From Adiantum capillus-veneris (taxonomy: Eukaryota; Streptophyta; Polypodiopsida; Polypodiales; Pteridaceae): 64,000 bases of DNA. The notes under the pieces were generated by a model that ran no database searches, was not told the DNA's origin, and saw nothing but the letters and a program-made list of their open reading frames with translations. Made by a program: the position numbers and the translations under genes. The DNA lies in NCBI GenBank assembly GCA_014529385.2, contig CM043963.1:78042912-78106911 (forward strand), in the 5' to 3' direction. Of this stretch, positions 1 through 11,280 are shown piece by piece (positions within the stretch are counted from its first letter, which is position 1; each line of letters starts with the position of its first letter).

Positions 1-2166
1 ATGGATAGATGGGAACTCCATTGTTCATCACTAAAAAATTTGAAGGTAACCTGGAAATATGTTCCTCAGTGGGGACACCACTTTATGAGGGCGAGCTTTT
101 TGAAATGGGGCCTCTAAACCCAAACTAATGGGCCTACCCTCACAAAATGTTCGTAAAGAGGTACGCAAACTACTTGGGGCACCACCTTCGTTTGGGAGTG
201 GAGAAGGAAAACAATCAAAATAACACTTGCACTCACCCACTCAAGCAACACACTTTGAAAACCCCCTTACTCTATATACACTTTGGACACTTGAACACCA
301 TCAACGATTATGCAACCCAATGCCGTGCATCAAAATGAAATATGAAATTTGTGGAATAGCATTCACCTTCTCCCCATAAGAATACCCATATTACATCCAA
401 ACTCTTCCTCTCTCAAGCACTCATCAAAAAAATCATGCGCACAAGACTTGCCTCTCAAACACACAAGAGAATCACTTACATCAAACTAACACACCTTCCA
501 TAGAGAGCTCATCTCCATCTATGCAATGCCGTGAAACAAATAAAATCACCATAAGAGGTAGCCACATGCATATTTAATGAAGCAAAAGAGAGTTGGAGTG
601 AGAAATTTCTTTAGACCAATTGAGTAAGTGTGGAGAAACAAACCAATGGTAAATTGAGAATAGAACACCTACTTGATTTCTCGTACACCTTTTAAGGGGA
701 GGACAGACGCTGGCTAACCATCACGAATTGCGACACTTGAAAGTTTTGAAGATGATTTCATGGTCATTAACATAACCATGAGAGAGATCATGATGTATTT
801 ACAAGTTATTGAGGTGCTACAAATGATTTATTGGGTTGATGGAGTAAGAGATGGTAGAATGGAAAGAGTGGAGAATAGAGTTGCACTTCCTCCAAAGAGG
901 AGGGTTAGGAGGGAGGATGTGAAAGAGGGAGAGTTGGGGTTTTCTCTACTATTGATCAAGAAACAACATGAAGTTGAAAATATAGGTGTGTGTCCTTGAG
1001 TCTCTCCAAGGGGGGCTATTTATAGTTGTGTAGGAGTGGGATTATGCTACACTTAATTAGAGTAAGTGATTAGACCTAGTTAAGTGTCCTTTGACCACTC
1101 ATTGAATATTGGACATAAAAGGGACTATTTATTCACCAAAAATATCATTTTAGACCGTGAAGGCTCCATAGGGGTGCATAATGTAGGTGGGCCCCACCAT
1201 GAGGCCCTACGGGTGGCTCCTGCGGGGTATCTCAACTTGTGTGTCTTGGCATTTAGAAAGCATCTTTAGGTTGGTCCCATCACATGCAAGTGACCTTGAA
1301 CACTCATTGCTCTTCTAGAAGATGATTAGGGGAAAAATAAGATCTCACCCTCTTGATTTACTTGATTTACAGTTCCCTTTTGCTGCGAATCTGACAGATT
1401 TACACTATTTTGAGCATAACTTTTTACCTGTAGCTCGGAATGACATGCTTCAAAAGGAAAAATTGACCTTCTCAACATGTTTGATATGAATTTTGACTAT
1501 TATTCACACCCATGCACCAAGGAATTCGGTTTGGAAGGTCCACACTAGGCTAGGGAACCTTTTGCTTCCAAGTCTTCTTGTATGGGCCCTTTGCTTGTAT
1601 GCATCCAAGGGGAATCATGCTTTTTCAAAAGGCTATGATGCTTAAACAAATAGAGGAGGGCCCAATATTATTTGCTTGTGAAAAGAATATACAATTGGAG
1701 TCTTTTTGAAAGGAGAGAAACTATATGTATATTCTTAAGAGATATTGGGCCACCTATGTAGGGGGCATAGAAGACTTGTAGAGAGGGACCATAATCTTTG
1801 GTAAAGACAAGTGGAGAGTTGATTTCCATGGGAATTTATCTATATGGGGTGGAAGATGGATATATTATTTTTCTACTACTAATTCACAAGTGGTAAGAAA
1901 GTTTGGGGGTATATAGTTGGTTTGTATGCTTATTCTATTTACAAAGCAAAAAAGAAAAGGGTGGTAATATAAATATATGACTAAGGTGACATTTTTGGGA
2001 AGAGTATAATGTATGTGTCGCCACAAAGGTTAAACGAAGAGGGGGAATTTACTCTAGATAACTTAATAGCATAGAAAAAGATATACACATATGAGGAAGA
2101 GGACGTTGAGTAGGCTGATAAATGTTGCAAAACGATGGTTACCATTTTATGCCACTCACTGGCTTC
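1..2166. other. Non-coding flank, no gene recognised
   Basis: I see no supported gene here. Short open frames exist (for example 760-999 on the plus strand) but they match no family I know and lack domain signatures. The sequence is AT-rich and looks like old intergenic or intronic DNA. No copy of the copia 5' LTR start (TGTTAGGAAATAAG) is visible, although a 3' LTR would be expected here. Confidence 0.5.
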
Positions 2167-3672
2167 TTATCCTTGAATGCCGATTGAAGATGAGAAAAAG
2201 CTCAACTTCTCCTTGTTGACCACCTTTGTAAACATGTCTGCAGGATTTTCACTTGTATGCACCTTTCCTAGCTTTAGTTGTCCCTCTTCCAAAAGAGTGC
2301 GTATGAAGTGATATCTCACCTCAATGTGCTTTGTCCTTGAATGAAAGTCTGAGTTCTTCGCAAGATGGATAGCGCTTTGGCTATCACTGTACAAGACACA
2401 ATTGTCTTGTTTGAATCCAAGCTCTTCTAAGAATCTGTGAAGCCACATAATTTCTTTGCTTGCCTCCGTCATTGCTACATACTCTGCTTCCATGGTAGAA
2501 AGTGAAACCACTTTCTGCAGCTTTGAAGCCCAGCTTACTGCTGTGCCTCCAACCGTGAACACATAGCCAGTAGTGCTCCTTCGAGTATCTTTGTCACCTG
2601 CCATATCTGCATCAGCATACCCTTCTAGAAAAATATTAGTTCCTCCAAAATACAAAGCATTTGTTGTTGTCCCTTTTAGATACCTAAGTATCCACTTCAC
2701 CGCTTGCCAATGCTCTTTACCTGGGTTGTCCATGAACCTACTCACAACTCCCACTGCATGTGCAATGTCTGGCCTTGTCCAGACCATAGCATACATTAGA
2801 GAACCTACCGCTGCAGCATATGGAACTTTAGACATATAGGCTATCTCCTCTTGTGTCTTTGGAAACATATCCTTCGTTAGTTTAAAATGACCAGCCAAAG
2901 GTGTAGAAACTGGTTTTGCATTTTGCATTGCAAACCTTTCTAGTACCTTCTTGATGTAATCTTCTTGAGATAGATTTATTGTCTTCTTCGTCCTGTCCCT
3001 TGATATTTTCATACCAAGTATCCTCTTTGCAGCACCTAAATCTTTCATTGAAAAATATTTGGACAGCTCCTCTTTTAGGTCTTTGATGTCTTGCATGTTA
3101 GCACTTGCAATCAACATGTCATCAACATACAACATTAGGATGATGAATTTTCCATCTCCCAAATTCTCCATGTAGACGCAGTGATTCGAGTTGCTTCTTG
3201 TGAATCCATGATCCAACATCCATCGATCAAACTTCAAGTACCATTGTCTTGATGCTTGCTTTAAACCATACAAGATCTTCTTTAATCTGTAAACCATTTT
3301 CTCCTAACCTTTTACTTCATACCCCTTTGGTTGAAGCATGTAGATTTCCTCCTCTAAGTCACCGTGAGGGAATGCCGTATTTACATCCATTTGCTAAAGA
3401 ATTAGATCATGAGCAGCCACAAGGCTTAAGACAAGCCTAATTGAGTTCATTTTTACAACAGGAGAAAATATTTCATTGAAGTCAATACCTTTCTTTTGAG
3501 AAAAAACTTTTACCACAAGCCTAGACTTGTACCTTTTCTTCCCACCTTCTTCTTCCTTCAACTTGTACACCCATTTGTTTTGAAGTGCGCGCTTACCTTT
3601 AGGCAACTCAACCAACTCCCATGTTTGGATGCTCCACTTGCATGCTCTTCGTCCATTCTTCTTTGGATTCAT
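2167..3672 (-). pseudogene. Copia reverse transcriptase and RNase H, two nonsense codons
   Basis: The RT begins in the frame 3672-3394 (TWELVELPKGKRALQNKWVY, then GIDFNEIFSPVVKMNSIRLV). It crosses TAG at 3396-3394 and continues with QMDVNTAFPHGDLEEEIYM, which holds the first catalytic Asp. A second TAG lies just before the long frame at 3297-2167. That frame has the RT active site LMLYVDDMLIAS and the copia thumb region, then RNase H with YADADMAGD, STMEAEYVAM and YSDSQSAIHLAK, and the end motif TKHIEVRYHFIR. These domains copy element RNA into DNA and remove the RNA strand. The 376-residue tail is unusually well preserved compared with the rest. Confidence 0.93.
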
Positions 3673-5106
3673 GTTGCATAGCTTCTTCGTATGATTCCGG
3701 CTCTCCAGAATCTGAGATCAAGAGATGGTTGAAGGAAGGAACAAACCTTTCTGGAGGTCTACTTGCTCTTGTAGATCTTCGGGGAATAGGTTGAGGCTCC
3801 TCATTTGGTTGACGTTGTTGCACATTGTCACCGTTTGCAGTCCTTGAGTCTTCATCGTCCTCAAGCTCCATGTACTCATCACCTGTTTCTTTTGTTTGTT
3901 TTCTTTCCAAGTAATCTTTGTACATATTTTGTTCATTAAAAATTACATCCCTACTCCTTAAGATTTTACCATCTTCAGGATTCCATAGGCGATACCCAAA
4001 GTCTCCTTCTCCATAGCCAATGAAGAAACAATTTTTGGACTTTGCATCTAACTTTGATCTTAGGCTTCTATCTATGTGCATGAAAGCCTCACACCCAAAC
4101 ACTTTGAGAAATGCATAATTCACCGGTTTACCTATCCATGTCTCTTCTGGAACTCCCCCATCCAATGCCGTTGAGGGTGACCGATTGATTAAGTACACAT
4201 ACGTACTTACAGCTTCCGCCCAAAGGTCAAGCGGTAGGCCTGCATGTAGCCGCATGCTTTGTGCTCGTTCCATGATTTTCCTATTCATCCTTTCAGAAAT
4301 CCCATTTTGTTGACGTGTCCTTGGGGTTGTCCTTTGCCTCCGAATGCCATTGCTAGCACAAAAGCTTGGCTGCAATATTCGCCTCCATTTTCGGATCTGA
4401 GGCATTTAACCTTGGTACCTGTTTCATTCTCCACAAAGGCTTTCCACCTTTGAAATATGGAAAATACATCGGATTTATTCTTCATGACATAAACCCATGT
4501 TTTTCTAGTCGCATCGTCTATGAATGTTACATAGTACAATGAGCCACCAAGTGATGGTGTACTTGTAGGACCCCAAACATCAGAATGAACCAACTCAAGT
4601 TTTTTATTTTTTCTTTCATTTCCTGATTTTTGAAATTTTACCCTCTTTTGTTTACCATAAACACAATCTTCACAGAACTCTAAGTCCACTTCTTTCAAAC
4701 CTGGTAGAAGCTTCTTTGTTTGAAGGATTTGCATTCCTTTGGCACTCATATGCCCAAGTCGGTAGTGCCACACCGCACTGTCAACTTCTGTAGTTGCTGC
4801 ACAAGCTGAAGGTTGCGTGCTAACAGTACACAAGTAAAGTGTACCGACTTTTTCACCCTTGGCAACCACCAAAGATCCCTTTGAGATCTTCCACCGTTTG
4901 TTTCCGAATGCAATGTTGTGACCTTCATCGTCCAATTGTCCTGTAGAGATCAAATTTTTGCGAAGAGAAGGAACATGCCTAACATCTTTAAGCTTCCATT
5001 CAGTTCCGTTAGCCGACAATCTTACAAGCTTCATCATCTCCCAAGTATACATACCCAAAATTACCTTTGGTGTAGTCTTGGAAATGTTGCTTGTGTGGTG
5101 TCGCAT
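3608..5106 (-). pseudogene. Copia protease end and integrase, frameshifted
   Basis: Two frames together carry the integrase. The first (5106-4285) has NGTEWKLKDVRHVPSLRKNL (end of protease region), then the pre-integrase zinc motif (H-Y-R-L-G-H ... CEDCVYGKQ) and the catalytic core with LVHSDVWGP and FIDDATRKTWVY. The second (4405-3608) continues with ASNGIRRQRTTPRTRQQNG and the glutamate helix ERMNRKIMERAQSMR, then the C-terminal region FGCEAFMHID. A frameshift near 4360 separates them. At the usual LRSDNGGEY motif this copy has Glu in place of the second catalytic Asp (codon GAA, around 4390). That should abolish integration even without the frameshift. Confidence 0.9.
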
Positions 5107-5989
5107 GGAATGAAGCCCCGGAATCTACTATCCAGGAATCATTGTCCAATGAGAGAATTAGAGAATCTTGCTCTACTTTACCTGCCACATTGGCCTCCGA
5201 TGTTGGCTTGTTGTCTTGAGACTCTGTCTCCTTCTTCTTCTTGAACCAGCAATCCTTCTTGATGTGGCCCTTCTTGCCGCAGTTCCAACATTCAAGAACT
5301 GACTTTGTGCGTGACTTGCTCCGCCTTGAGCGATCACGACCCTTTTGGTTTTTGAACCTCTCCTTAAGCCTTCCTCTTGTTTCCACTGATAGTGCAGCAC
5401 TTGATGATTCTCCCGTGCTTCTCCTTCGTATTTCCTCGCTTAGGAGAACACCCAAAACATCATCAAACTTAAGAGTATTTGTGCCAGAGATAGAATTACT
5501 TATAGCCATCACAAGGCTGTCCCAACTATCCGGTAGAGATGATAGTATAAGGAGAGCTCGCACTTCGTCATCGAAATTGATTTTCACTGATCGAAGTTGA
5601 CTTATGTTTGTGTTAAAGTCATTTAGGTGTTCTGCAACTGAACCATTCTCTGCCATCTTTAGATTGAACAAGCGCTTCATAAGAAATACCTTATTGGATG
5701 CCGATGGTTTCTCGTAGAAGTTGTCAAGTGACTTCATCAAGTCCTCCGTGGTCTTCATCTCCGAAACATTGAAGGCCACTGTTGACGCCAAGCTTAACCG
5801 GATTGTTCCCAGGGCCTTTCGATCAAGGACAATCCATGCTTCATCTGCCATCGTTGCGGGCTTCTTTGCAAGACCGCCTAGTGGCAAATAGAGGTCCTTC
5901 TGGTAGAGATAGTCTTCAATCTGCATCTTCCAATGTTAGTAGTTTTTGCCGTTGAACTTCTCAATCTTGAGCTTCCCTTCCTCCGCCAT
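5009..5989 (-). pseudogene. Copia gag and start of protease, broken
   Basis: The gag start is most likely the ATG at 5989 (MAEEGKLKIEKFNGKNY), 60 bases downstream of the primer site. An in-frame TAA at 5938-5936 interrupts it, and the frame reopens at 5926 (WKMQIEDYLYQKDLYLPL). The gag-polypeptide (UBN2-type) region covers roughly the first 190 residues. It is followed by a basic segment and a CCHC zinc knuckle (CWNCGKKGHIKKDC, spacing C-x2-C-x4-H-x4-C), then the protease active site in WIVDSGASFHAT. The frame ends near 5009 after DDEACKIVG, where a short deletion shifts the frame relative to the integrase part. Gag packages the RNA and the protease cleaves the polyprotein. Neither can be made intact from this copy. 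Confidence 0.9.
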
Positions 5990-6048
5990 AACTCCCACTC
6001 AATTCAAGGAATCCTTTCCTTGAGATAATTTAGCTACGAGCAAACCTT

Positions 6049-6060
6049 GCTCTGATACCA
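6049..6060 (-). other. Primer binding site for initiator tRNA-Met
   Basis: The minus strand reads TGGTATCAGAGC two bases after the LTR end. This matches the complement of the 3' end of plant initiator tRNA-Met, the usual primer of copia and many gypsy elements. It fixes the LTR boundary and the element's orientation. Confidence 0.93.
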
Positions 6061-6062
6061 GT

Positions 6063-6780
6063 TGTTAGGAAATAAGATGTAGCTAAATAGATAATTGAGT
6101 AGATTACTTAATGGAGAGAGACAGATTTACATACACGAGATTATAGAGTAGAGAGAGAGAGAGAGAGTACACACGATATACGTGGTTCACCCAATGTGGG
6201 CTACGTCCACGGGAAAGCAGCCACTCAATGGCTTTAGTACTTCAAAAGAAGAAGTAGTTTACAAAGGGATTATACCCTTAATGGAGCTCCCACCTTGCTT
6301 CACTCTCACCACCTCACACTCACCTTGTTGCATCAACTTCACACTATAAAATGTGTGTAGAAATGGCCTCCTTTTATAGGCCAAAAGGGTTGCCCTCTCT
6401 TATGAGAGACAGCCATGTGTAGCCACCCTTGTGCGAATAAGTCCAAATCGGACCCTCCAATCCGCCCATGTGTGGTCGCCCTTGAGAAGACAAATCCGCT
6501 TTTGAATTCGGCCACCGGCCGCCGGCCATTGACTTCCGACCACTGGCCACCGACCATTAACTTCCGACCACCGGCCATCGGCCATTGACTACCGGCCACC
6601 GGGCAACCGACCGGTTGTTTTCCGACCACTTTTCGGCCGCCGTCCGGCCATAATATTCCGGCGAAAAAGAATATTCCGGCCTTTAAAGTTGCCCCTAATT
6701 CTTGTCCGTGAAAATTTTAGTTTCCGGTGAGTGATTTTCCTTCACGCACAATGGCTTCTCCTCATAATGGTGGCCTTACA
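6063..6780 (-). repeat. 5' LTR of the copia element
   Basis: The LTR is bounded on the plus strand by TGTTAGGA at 6063, two bases from the primer site, and by a likely CTTACA end at 6780, giving about 718 bp with TG...CA termini on the minus strand. It contains a short GA run (about 6150-6168) and the conserved copia-LTR-like ACGTGGTTCACCC block near 6179. It also contains a minus-strand TATA box and an unusual GC-rich repeated stretch at about 6515-6640. The outer end is inferred from terminal dinucleotides only, because no second LTR exists for comparison. Confidence 0.7.
6371..6380 (-). promoter_or_regulatory. TATA box in copia LTR
   Basis: The minus strand reads CCTATAAAAG within GC-rich flanks, inside the LTR and upstream of gag in the element's direction. 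This is the expected position for the RNA polymerase II promoter of an LTR retrotransposon. Confidence 0.55.
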
Positions 6781-6832
6781 AATGTGCGCTTTTACCACAG
6801 AAAATTACAAGGGTAAATCAGGCTCCATACTT

Positions 6833-8760
6833 AACATGTACATGTAGAACTAGCTCTTTGCCATAAACCAAGTCAAATGGGGTGAAATTAGTAGCAGGCT
6901 TGTCCTAGGTTCTATAAGCCCATAAAAACTTCATAAGGTTAGCTTCCTGTTGTTCTACCTATTTGTAGACATAATTTGTGAGCATTTAGATGATCTACCC
7001 ATTTGCACTTTCAACCAAATTATTGCAGTAAGGATGATAGGGTGAAGAAAACAGGTACTAAATCCCCAACTTCTTAACCAAATCCTGTACTAATTTTCTA
7101 CAAATCCCATGACCTCTATTAGAACTGAAAACCTAGGGTACCCCAAAAGGGCAACAAATATAGTCAAATAAAAATTGTGCCACTGTGTGCGCATTTATCT
7201 CTTTGATGTTTTTGCTTTTGACAAACCTAGTAAGATACTCAATGGTACCAATAATGTACTTCCTACCATTTAATGATTTGGGAAGAGGACCAATAGCATC
7301 CAAATTCCATTTGTTGTTTGAGCAACAATGGCTCCTTGTGACTGTGTTACCAATCTTTGTTCTCCTATGATTTGGCACTCATGGTAGGTCTTGCACCAAT
7401 AATGAACGTGTTGTACGATGAAAGGCTACCAACTTCTTAGTAGCCCATCAGGACCATAAACCATAAGATCTTCTCTCACAAGAGTGAACCTATTTGCCTT
7501 TTGGACAATTCTTCTCTTTTTCAACTTTGACATGATGGACAAACACTAACCTGTACCCACAAATCATCAACATCTTTCAAGGTCTCCCTTCTTGCTTACA
7601 TGGCTGGTGCCACATAAAAACCTACTACATGTATTTGCAAACAATTACTGACAAGTTGATTTGCGATCTAATTATGCTCTCTCTAGCATGCTTGAATTGT
7701 ATTACTTTTTAATTCAACAACTTCTTAATGAAATATGTCCAATGCTTGAGAGGGTCTCTTTTTGAATGCCATTGCCCCAAAAGCTACTCGATAACCAAAA
7801 AAGCATCACCTTTCACTTGTAAATGCTAAACACTAAACACTCCTTTAACTCCAAGTGGGGAGCCAAATACTTCACTTTTTTTTGTTTATATAAACATTCT
7901 CAAGGTCATAAGACTCGAAAAATATAACTTTACCTTGAGGATCCTGAATTACTACTCCTCCACCAACTTTCTGCACCACTCTCCTATAACCACCATCGAA
8001 CCACATCACAAAGGCTCTTGAGTCTTTCTATCTCTCGTTCTTCACTTGCTTCTTCCCATACTACTATTGGTGGATATACAAGAAAATCTGCACTTTTGTT
8101 GACCAAAATGTCTACAAAGTTATACCTGATGGTATGATCAATCTTGAACTCCTACAATTCAAACATGAACTTCTACAACTTCATAATACAATTTCTTGGC
8201 TTCAAATGCATAACCACTTCGGGCAATAGATTAATTGAAGTGAGTGCAATCAATGATGATCTTGATCCGCCTATGTATGTGTCTCTGGTTGTGTGAGAAT
8301 CCTCGTATCTTGGGTTGTGTAGCTTGTCCTAAAACTTGCGAACAACAAGGTACATTTAAAATTTTGGTATAAAAATCCTAAAGTCATCACCCACTATTCA
8401 GGCTCCGTATAGGCCATCCTAGAAATACTTCCAAAAGCCATCCATGATCGAGTACCTCTCATGAACTACAAATTGGTTGAGCATTTCATTTCAAAATGGC
8501 AAAGGGTATTGATTTTGCTGTATAGTAGCATTAAGTGGCTTGTAATCAACACAATCTCTACTTACCACTCTTGTTGGGAGTAATGACAACCCGTGAAACC
8601 CGCCTTGATTCATGCACGGGATAAATAACACCTGCTCACGTAGCTTGTTTACCTCTTACTATAAGACCTCCAATTGAATCTCTCCTAGTCTTTGTAGGTT
8701 TAAAACCTGCTCAAGTAGCTTGTTTACCTCTTGCAATAAGGCCTAGAATTGAATCTCCCC
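6833..8760 (-). mobile_element. Ty3/gypsy pol remnant, unit 1 (RT, RNase H, integrase)
   Basis: Reading the minus strand from 8760 down: KEVNKLLEQ, then CVDYKPLNATIQQNQYPLPF and HERYSIMDGF (reverse transcriptase, near 8560-8440). An RNase H end with AxQLVSN-type residues lies near 7670. The integrase core is at 7378-7133 (KWNLDAIGPLPKSLNGRKYI ... EYLTRFVKSKNIKEINAHT). The second catalytic position reads SNRGHG, so Asp has become Asn. The glutamate motif survives as PYHPYCNNLVESAN near 7000, followed by FLWAYRT and NFTPFDLVYGKELV. Many stops and shifts make it non-functional. The same stretch recurs almost base for base at 24.9-26.9 kb. Confidence 0.85.
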
Positions 8761-8767
8761 CTAGAAT

Positions 8768-8930
8768 TGGAAAATGGCATAAGGTCCTTTTTAGGAAAGG
8801 GTAGCTAGGATAATGGACTCGGGTGTGCTAGCTGTGTGGTGGAGCTGGGGTACTAGGTAATTGGTGCAAATGTGTACTAGCGCGTTGCTAAGTGGATGTG
8901 TTGATGCAAGGCGTGAAAGTGCTATATAAG
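8768..8930 (+). promoter_or_regulatory. PRP-A upstream region with TATA box (CT tract deleted)
   Basis: The stretch from the AAATGGCATAAGG block to GCAAGGCGTGAAAGTG also lies upstream of PRP-B (26.88 kb), PRP-C (32.85 kb) and PRP-D (51.40 kb). Here it runs directly into CTATATAAGCAG (TATA at about 8922-8929), about 70 bases before the ATG. In PRP-B the same two blocks are separated by about 750 bp that include the CT tract. This copy therefore lacks the normal proximal promoter. Confidence 0.7.
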
Positions 8931-8997
8931 CAGAAGAATGTCGGCAAGCGCCTCATCTCACCTCTCGATCATTGATCCGCTTCATTCATCCAACAAA

Positions 8998-9509
8998 ATG
9001 GGGCTGCGAGCTCGCCATCCCTTGCTGCTGCTGCTGGCCTCATGGGCTACGCCCTGTTGCTCAGCGCCCATGCTAGTATCTACTACGACGAAGAGGAAAA
9101 ACCCTCACCCACCTACAAACCCAAGCACATCTACAAGCCTAAACCCATCTACAATCCCAAGCCCATTTACAAACATGAACCCGTCTACAAGCCCAAGCCT
9201 ATTTACAAGCCCAAACCCGTCTACAAGCCCAAGCCTATTTACAAGCCCAAGCTCGTCTACAAGCCACCAGTCTACAAGCCCAAGCCTATCTACCAGCCAC
9301 CAGTCTACAAGTCTCCACCCCCTCCTCCCTACTGCGAGCCATCTGTTGTATATAAGTCTCCAACCCCTCCTCCCTACTACGAGCCGTCTCCTACCTACAA
9401 GTCTCCTCCACCCCCCACTTATCAGCAACCATCCCCCGTCTACAAATCCCCTCCTCCCCCATATGTCACACCTTCCCCCGTCTACTCTCCCCCTCCTCCC
9501 CATTACTAG
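8998..9509 (+). pseudogene. PRP-A: proline-rich/extensin-like wall protein, signal peptide frameshifted
   Basis: The homologous start is ATG 8998 (MGLRARHPLLLLLA). Relative to copies B and C one base is missing near 9034 in the hydrophobic core. From that ATG the frame therefore shifts into a wrong Ser/Thr/Pro-rich reading, and the correct frame is open only from the ATG at 9042 (MGYALLLSAHAS...). The rest is intact: about ten Y-K-P-K-P-type repeats, then KSPPPPPY and VYKSPPPP repeats, ending YSPPPPHY and TAG at 9507-9509. Such proteins are secreted, hydroxylated on proline and cross-linked through tyrosine in the cell wall. If translation starts at 9042 the leader is only about a dozen residues, probably too short for efficient secretion. 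A pseudogene is most likely. A weak functional allele is possible, or a sequencing error at that base. Confidence 0.75.
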
Positions 9510-10540
9510 CTATCGTTCTTAGTACTCCACACATGCCCATGAGTGTGCGGTAACCCCCATCTACTCCTCCCCCTCCTCTATTACTAGTTAGCATTCTTTG
9601 TTCTCCATAAGCAACCATACTGGTTAGCTTCTCCCTTTGCAATTGAACGTGCAATTTCCCTCTGGTCAAAAAGCATCTCTACAACAATCTCTCTATTCAT
9701 TCTTTAGAGGAAAGCAATGTCTTCACAATGTTTTATGCAGTCCCATGGGTTTAACTTGACAAGAAGACAAAGTTAAGTTTTTATTTTAAGAGTTGTTTAA
9801 TGATATGCAACATGAGAGATATATCTATAATCTTGCTCACTATCCAATCTCCTGAGCTTTTTTTTTTTAATTATTGTGAGAATTAGCATGTTCTATGTTG
9901 GGTCACCTTTCCACTACAGGTTAACTTGCTCCCCTTCCACATTCATCACCACGTCATTGACGCATCAATCGATGAGATATGAATGTGGAGTAGACAAAGG
10001 CTTATTTTGTGCTTGCAAAATTGTTCCATAATCCATTATCATCTTCATGGCGAGTGTAAGATATTTGCAAGTAATTACGTTCCTTAACGTGTACCTTGAC
10101 CCTTCAATTGTATGGTTTTAGCGATGTGTTTGTAGTAAGAAAATTCTTTAGGAAAAAGTGACATTTCATTGTGCCTCATCGAGGTGTTCATGAGCAAAAA
10201 ACTTGATTGAAATATCTCATGCTTTCCTTCGGCATCATTGCACTCTATGGATCCCTGATCATAGTATCATATATATTTCAATTTGTAGGAAATCCAATGT
10301 GTGGAGTTCCCTTGCTCAGCTGGCTTTAGTAATTATTTCTCTTGTCTACCTATAGCCATCGCACCTTAATGCCCCTTGATTCTTCCTTAAGGCATTCATT
10401 GTTACCGTAATAATGTTAATCCATCCATAAGTTTGATATTTCTAAACCCTACAAGATTGAAATTTCTCTTACCAAGCTCCTTCCGAGAAGAGGTTAGTTA
10501 GTGTCATCATCTAACATGATATCAGATCACAACAAGGTTC
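9510..10540. repeat. PRP 3' flanking module, unit 1
   Basis: This is the 3' untranslated and downstream DNA of PRP-A. Diverged copies follow PRP-B (28386-29215), PRP-C (34317-34650, resuming at 38873-39540) and PRP-D (52466-53570). It includes a poly-T stretch near 9850. No coding potential is seen. The copy after PRP-B lacks roughly 180 bp just after the poly-T, which the other copies keep. Confidence 0.7.
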
Positions 10541-11226
10541 TAGGTCAAGGCAAGAAAATTAGTTCATAATAGCGATCATTGTCACTTGAAGGAACAAAGA
10601 AAAGCCGGCCGTCAAAAATTCATAACCAATAATCTCACTTGTACCCACCATACCATCATTTGAACAAAGAGATATAAAACTAGGATCACAAAGTGGATGT
10701 TCCAAATAAGTATCCTTATTTTCAAACTTGCAAATGAACATAAAAAATGAGCACAAAATGATTGATAGCACTTAATTTAGACTTAAGTAGAACCCCTTTG
10801 TACACGGACATATGGTACCCCTCAATAAACACCCCTAGGGATGCATCCCATTACTATGATTGTTCCAGATTTTTCCACATTTAGGCAAGGGAACCGGTCT
10901 CTGTGCAAGCCATCTCCTTGCGTTAATCCCTTACAACTATTGCCTTGCCACATCACCTTAATCTCAATTGTTGTGTTGCGTCCTCACCTTAATCTCAATC
11001 CACTAAAGACTTCAAGTCTTACATGGTCATCATATTCTAACAAACCATCACCCCTCAAACCATTGTATCCACACGATAGAGGGCCAAGGGAGCCGTCCCT
11101 TACATCCACAAGAAGGCGATCGAGAACGGCACCAAATTGTGCATGGGTTAGCTCGTTGAGAGTGCGTGGGCAAGAGTAGCATATTGTGTCAAAGGATCGG
11201 ACCCATTTGTGGCCCGTAGCCATCGC

Positions 11227-11229
<3 letters not shown>

Positions 11230-11279
<50 letters not shown>
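11230..11279. repeat. (CT)n microsatellite, about 25 repeats
   Basis: Uninterrupted CT dinucleotides sit at the end of the first module E copy. The flanking CATCGCTAC is identical in four paralogous positions of the window, so the tract is inherited with the module. Confidence 0.98.

Positions 11280-11280
<1 letters not shown>

Larger units (their letters stand above)
2167..6780 (-). mobile_element. Degenerate Ty1/copia retrotransposon, 3' LTR missing
   Basis: Reading the minus strand from 6780 down, the order is 5' LTR, tRNA-Met primer site, gag with zinc knuckle, aspartic protease, integrase, reverse transcriptase and RNase H. This is the copia order, with integrase before RT. The polyprotein resembles the plant Tnt1/TNT 1-94 group. 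It is inactive: there is a stop 17 codons after the gag start, frameshifts near 5015, 4360 and 3625, and TAG codons near 3394 and 3306. The pol frame ends at 2167. No polypurine tract or LTR follows, so the 3' end was lost by deletion or truncation. Confidence 0.93.

Noticed and set aside
2573-2839. Plus-strand frames inside the copia element
   Set aside because: They are shadows of the minus-strand RT/RNase H frame, with no motifs of their own.
8938-9522. Ser/Thr/Pro-rich plus-strand frame across PRP-A (also 27937-28389 and 33790-34320)
   Set aside because: It is the out-of-frame reading of the YKPKP repeats. In PRP-A it arises only because of the missing base. The Tyr/Lys/Pro frame has the signal peptide and the conserved stop.
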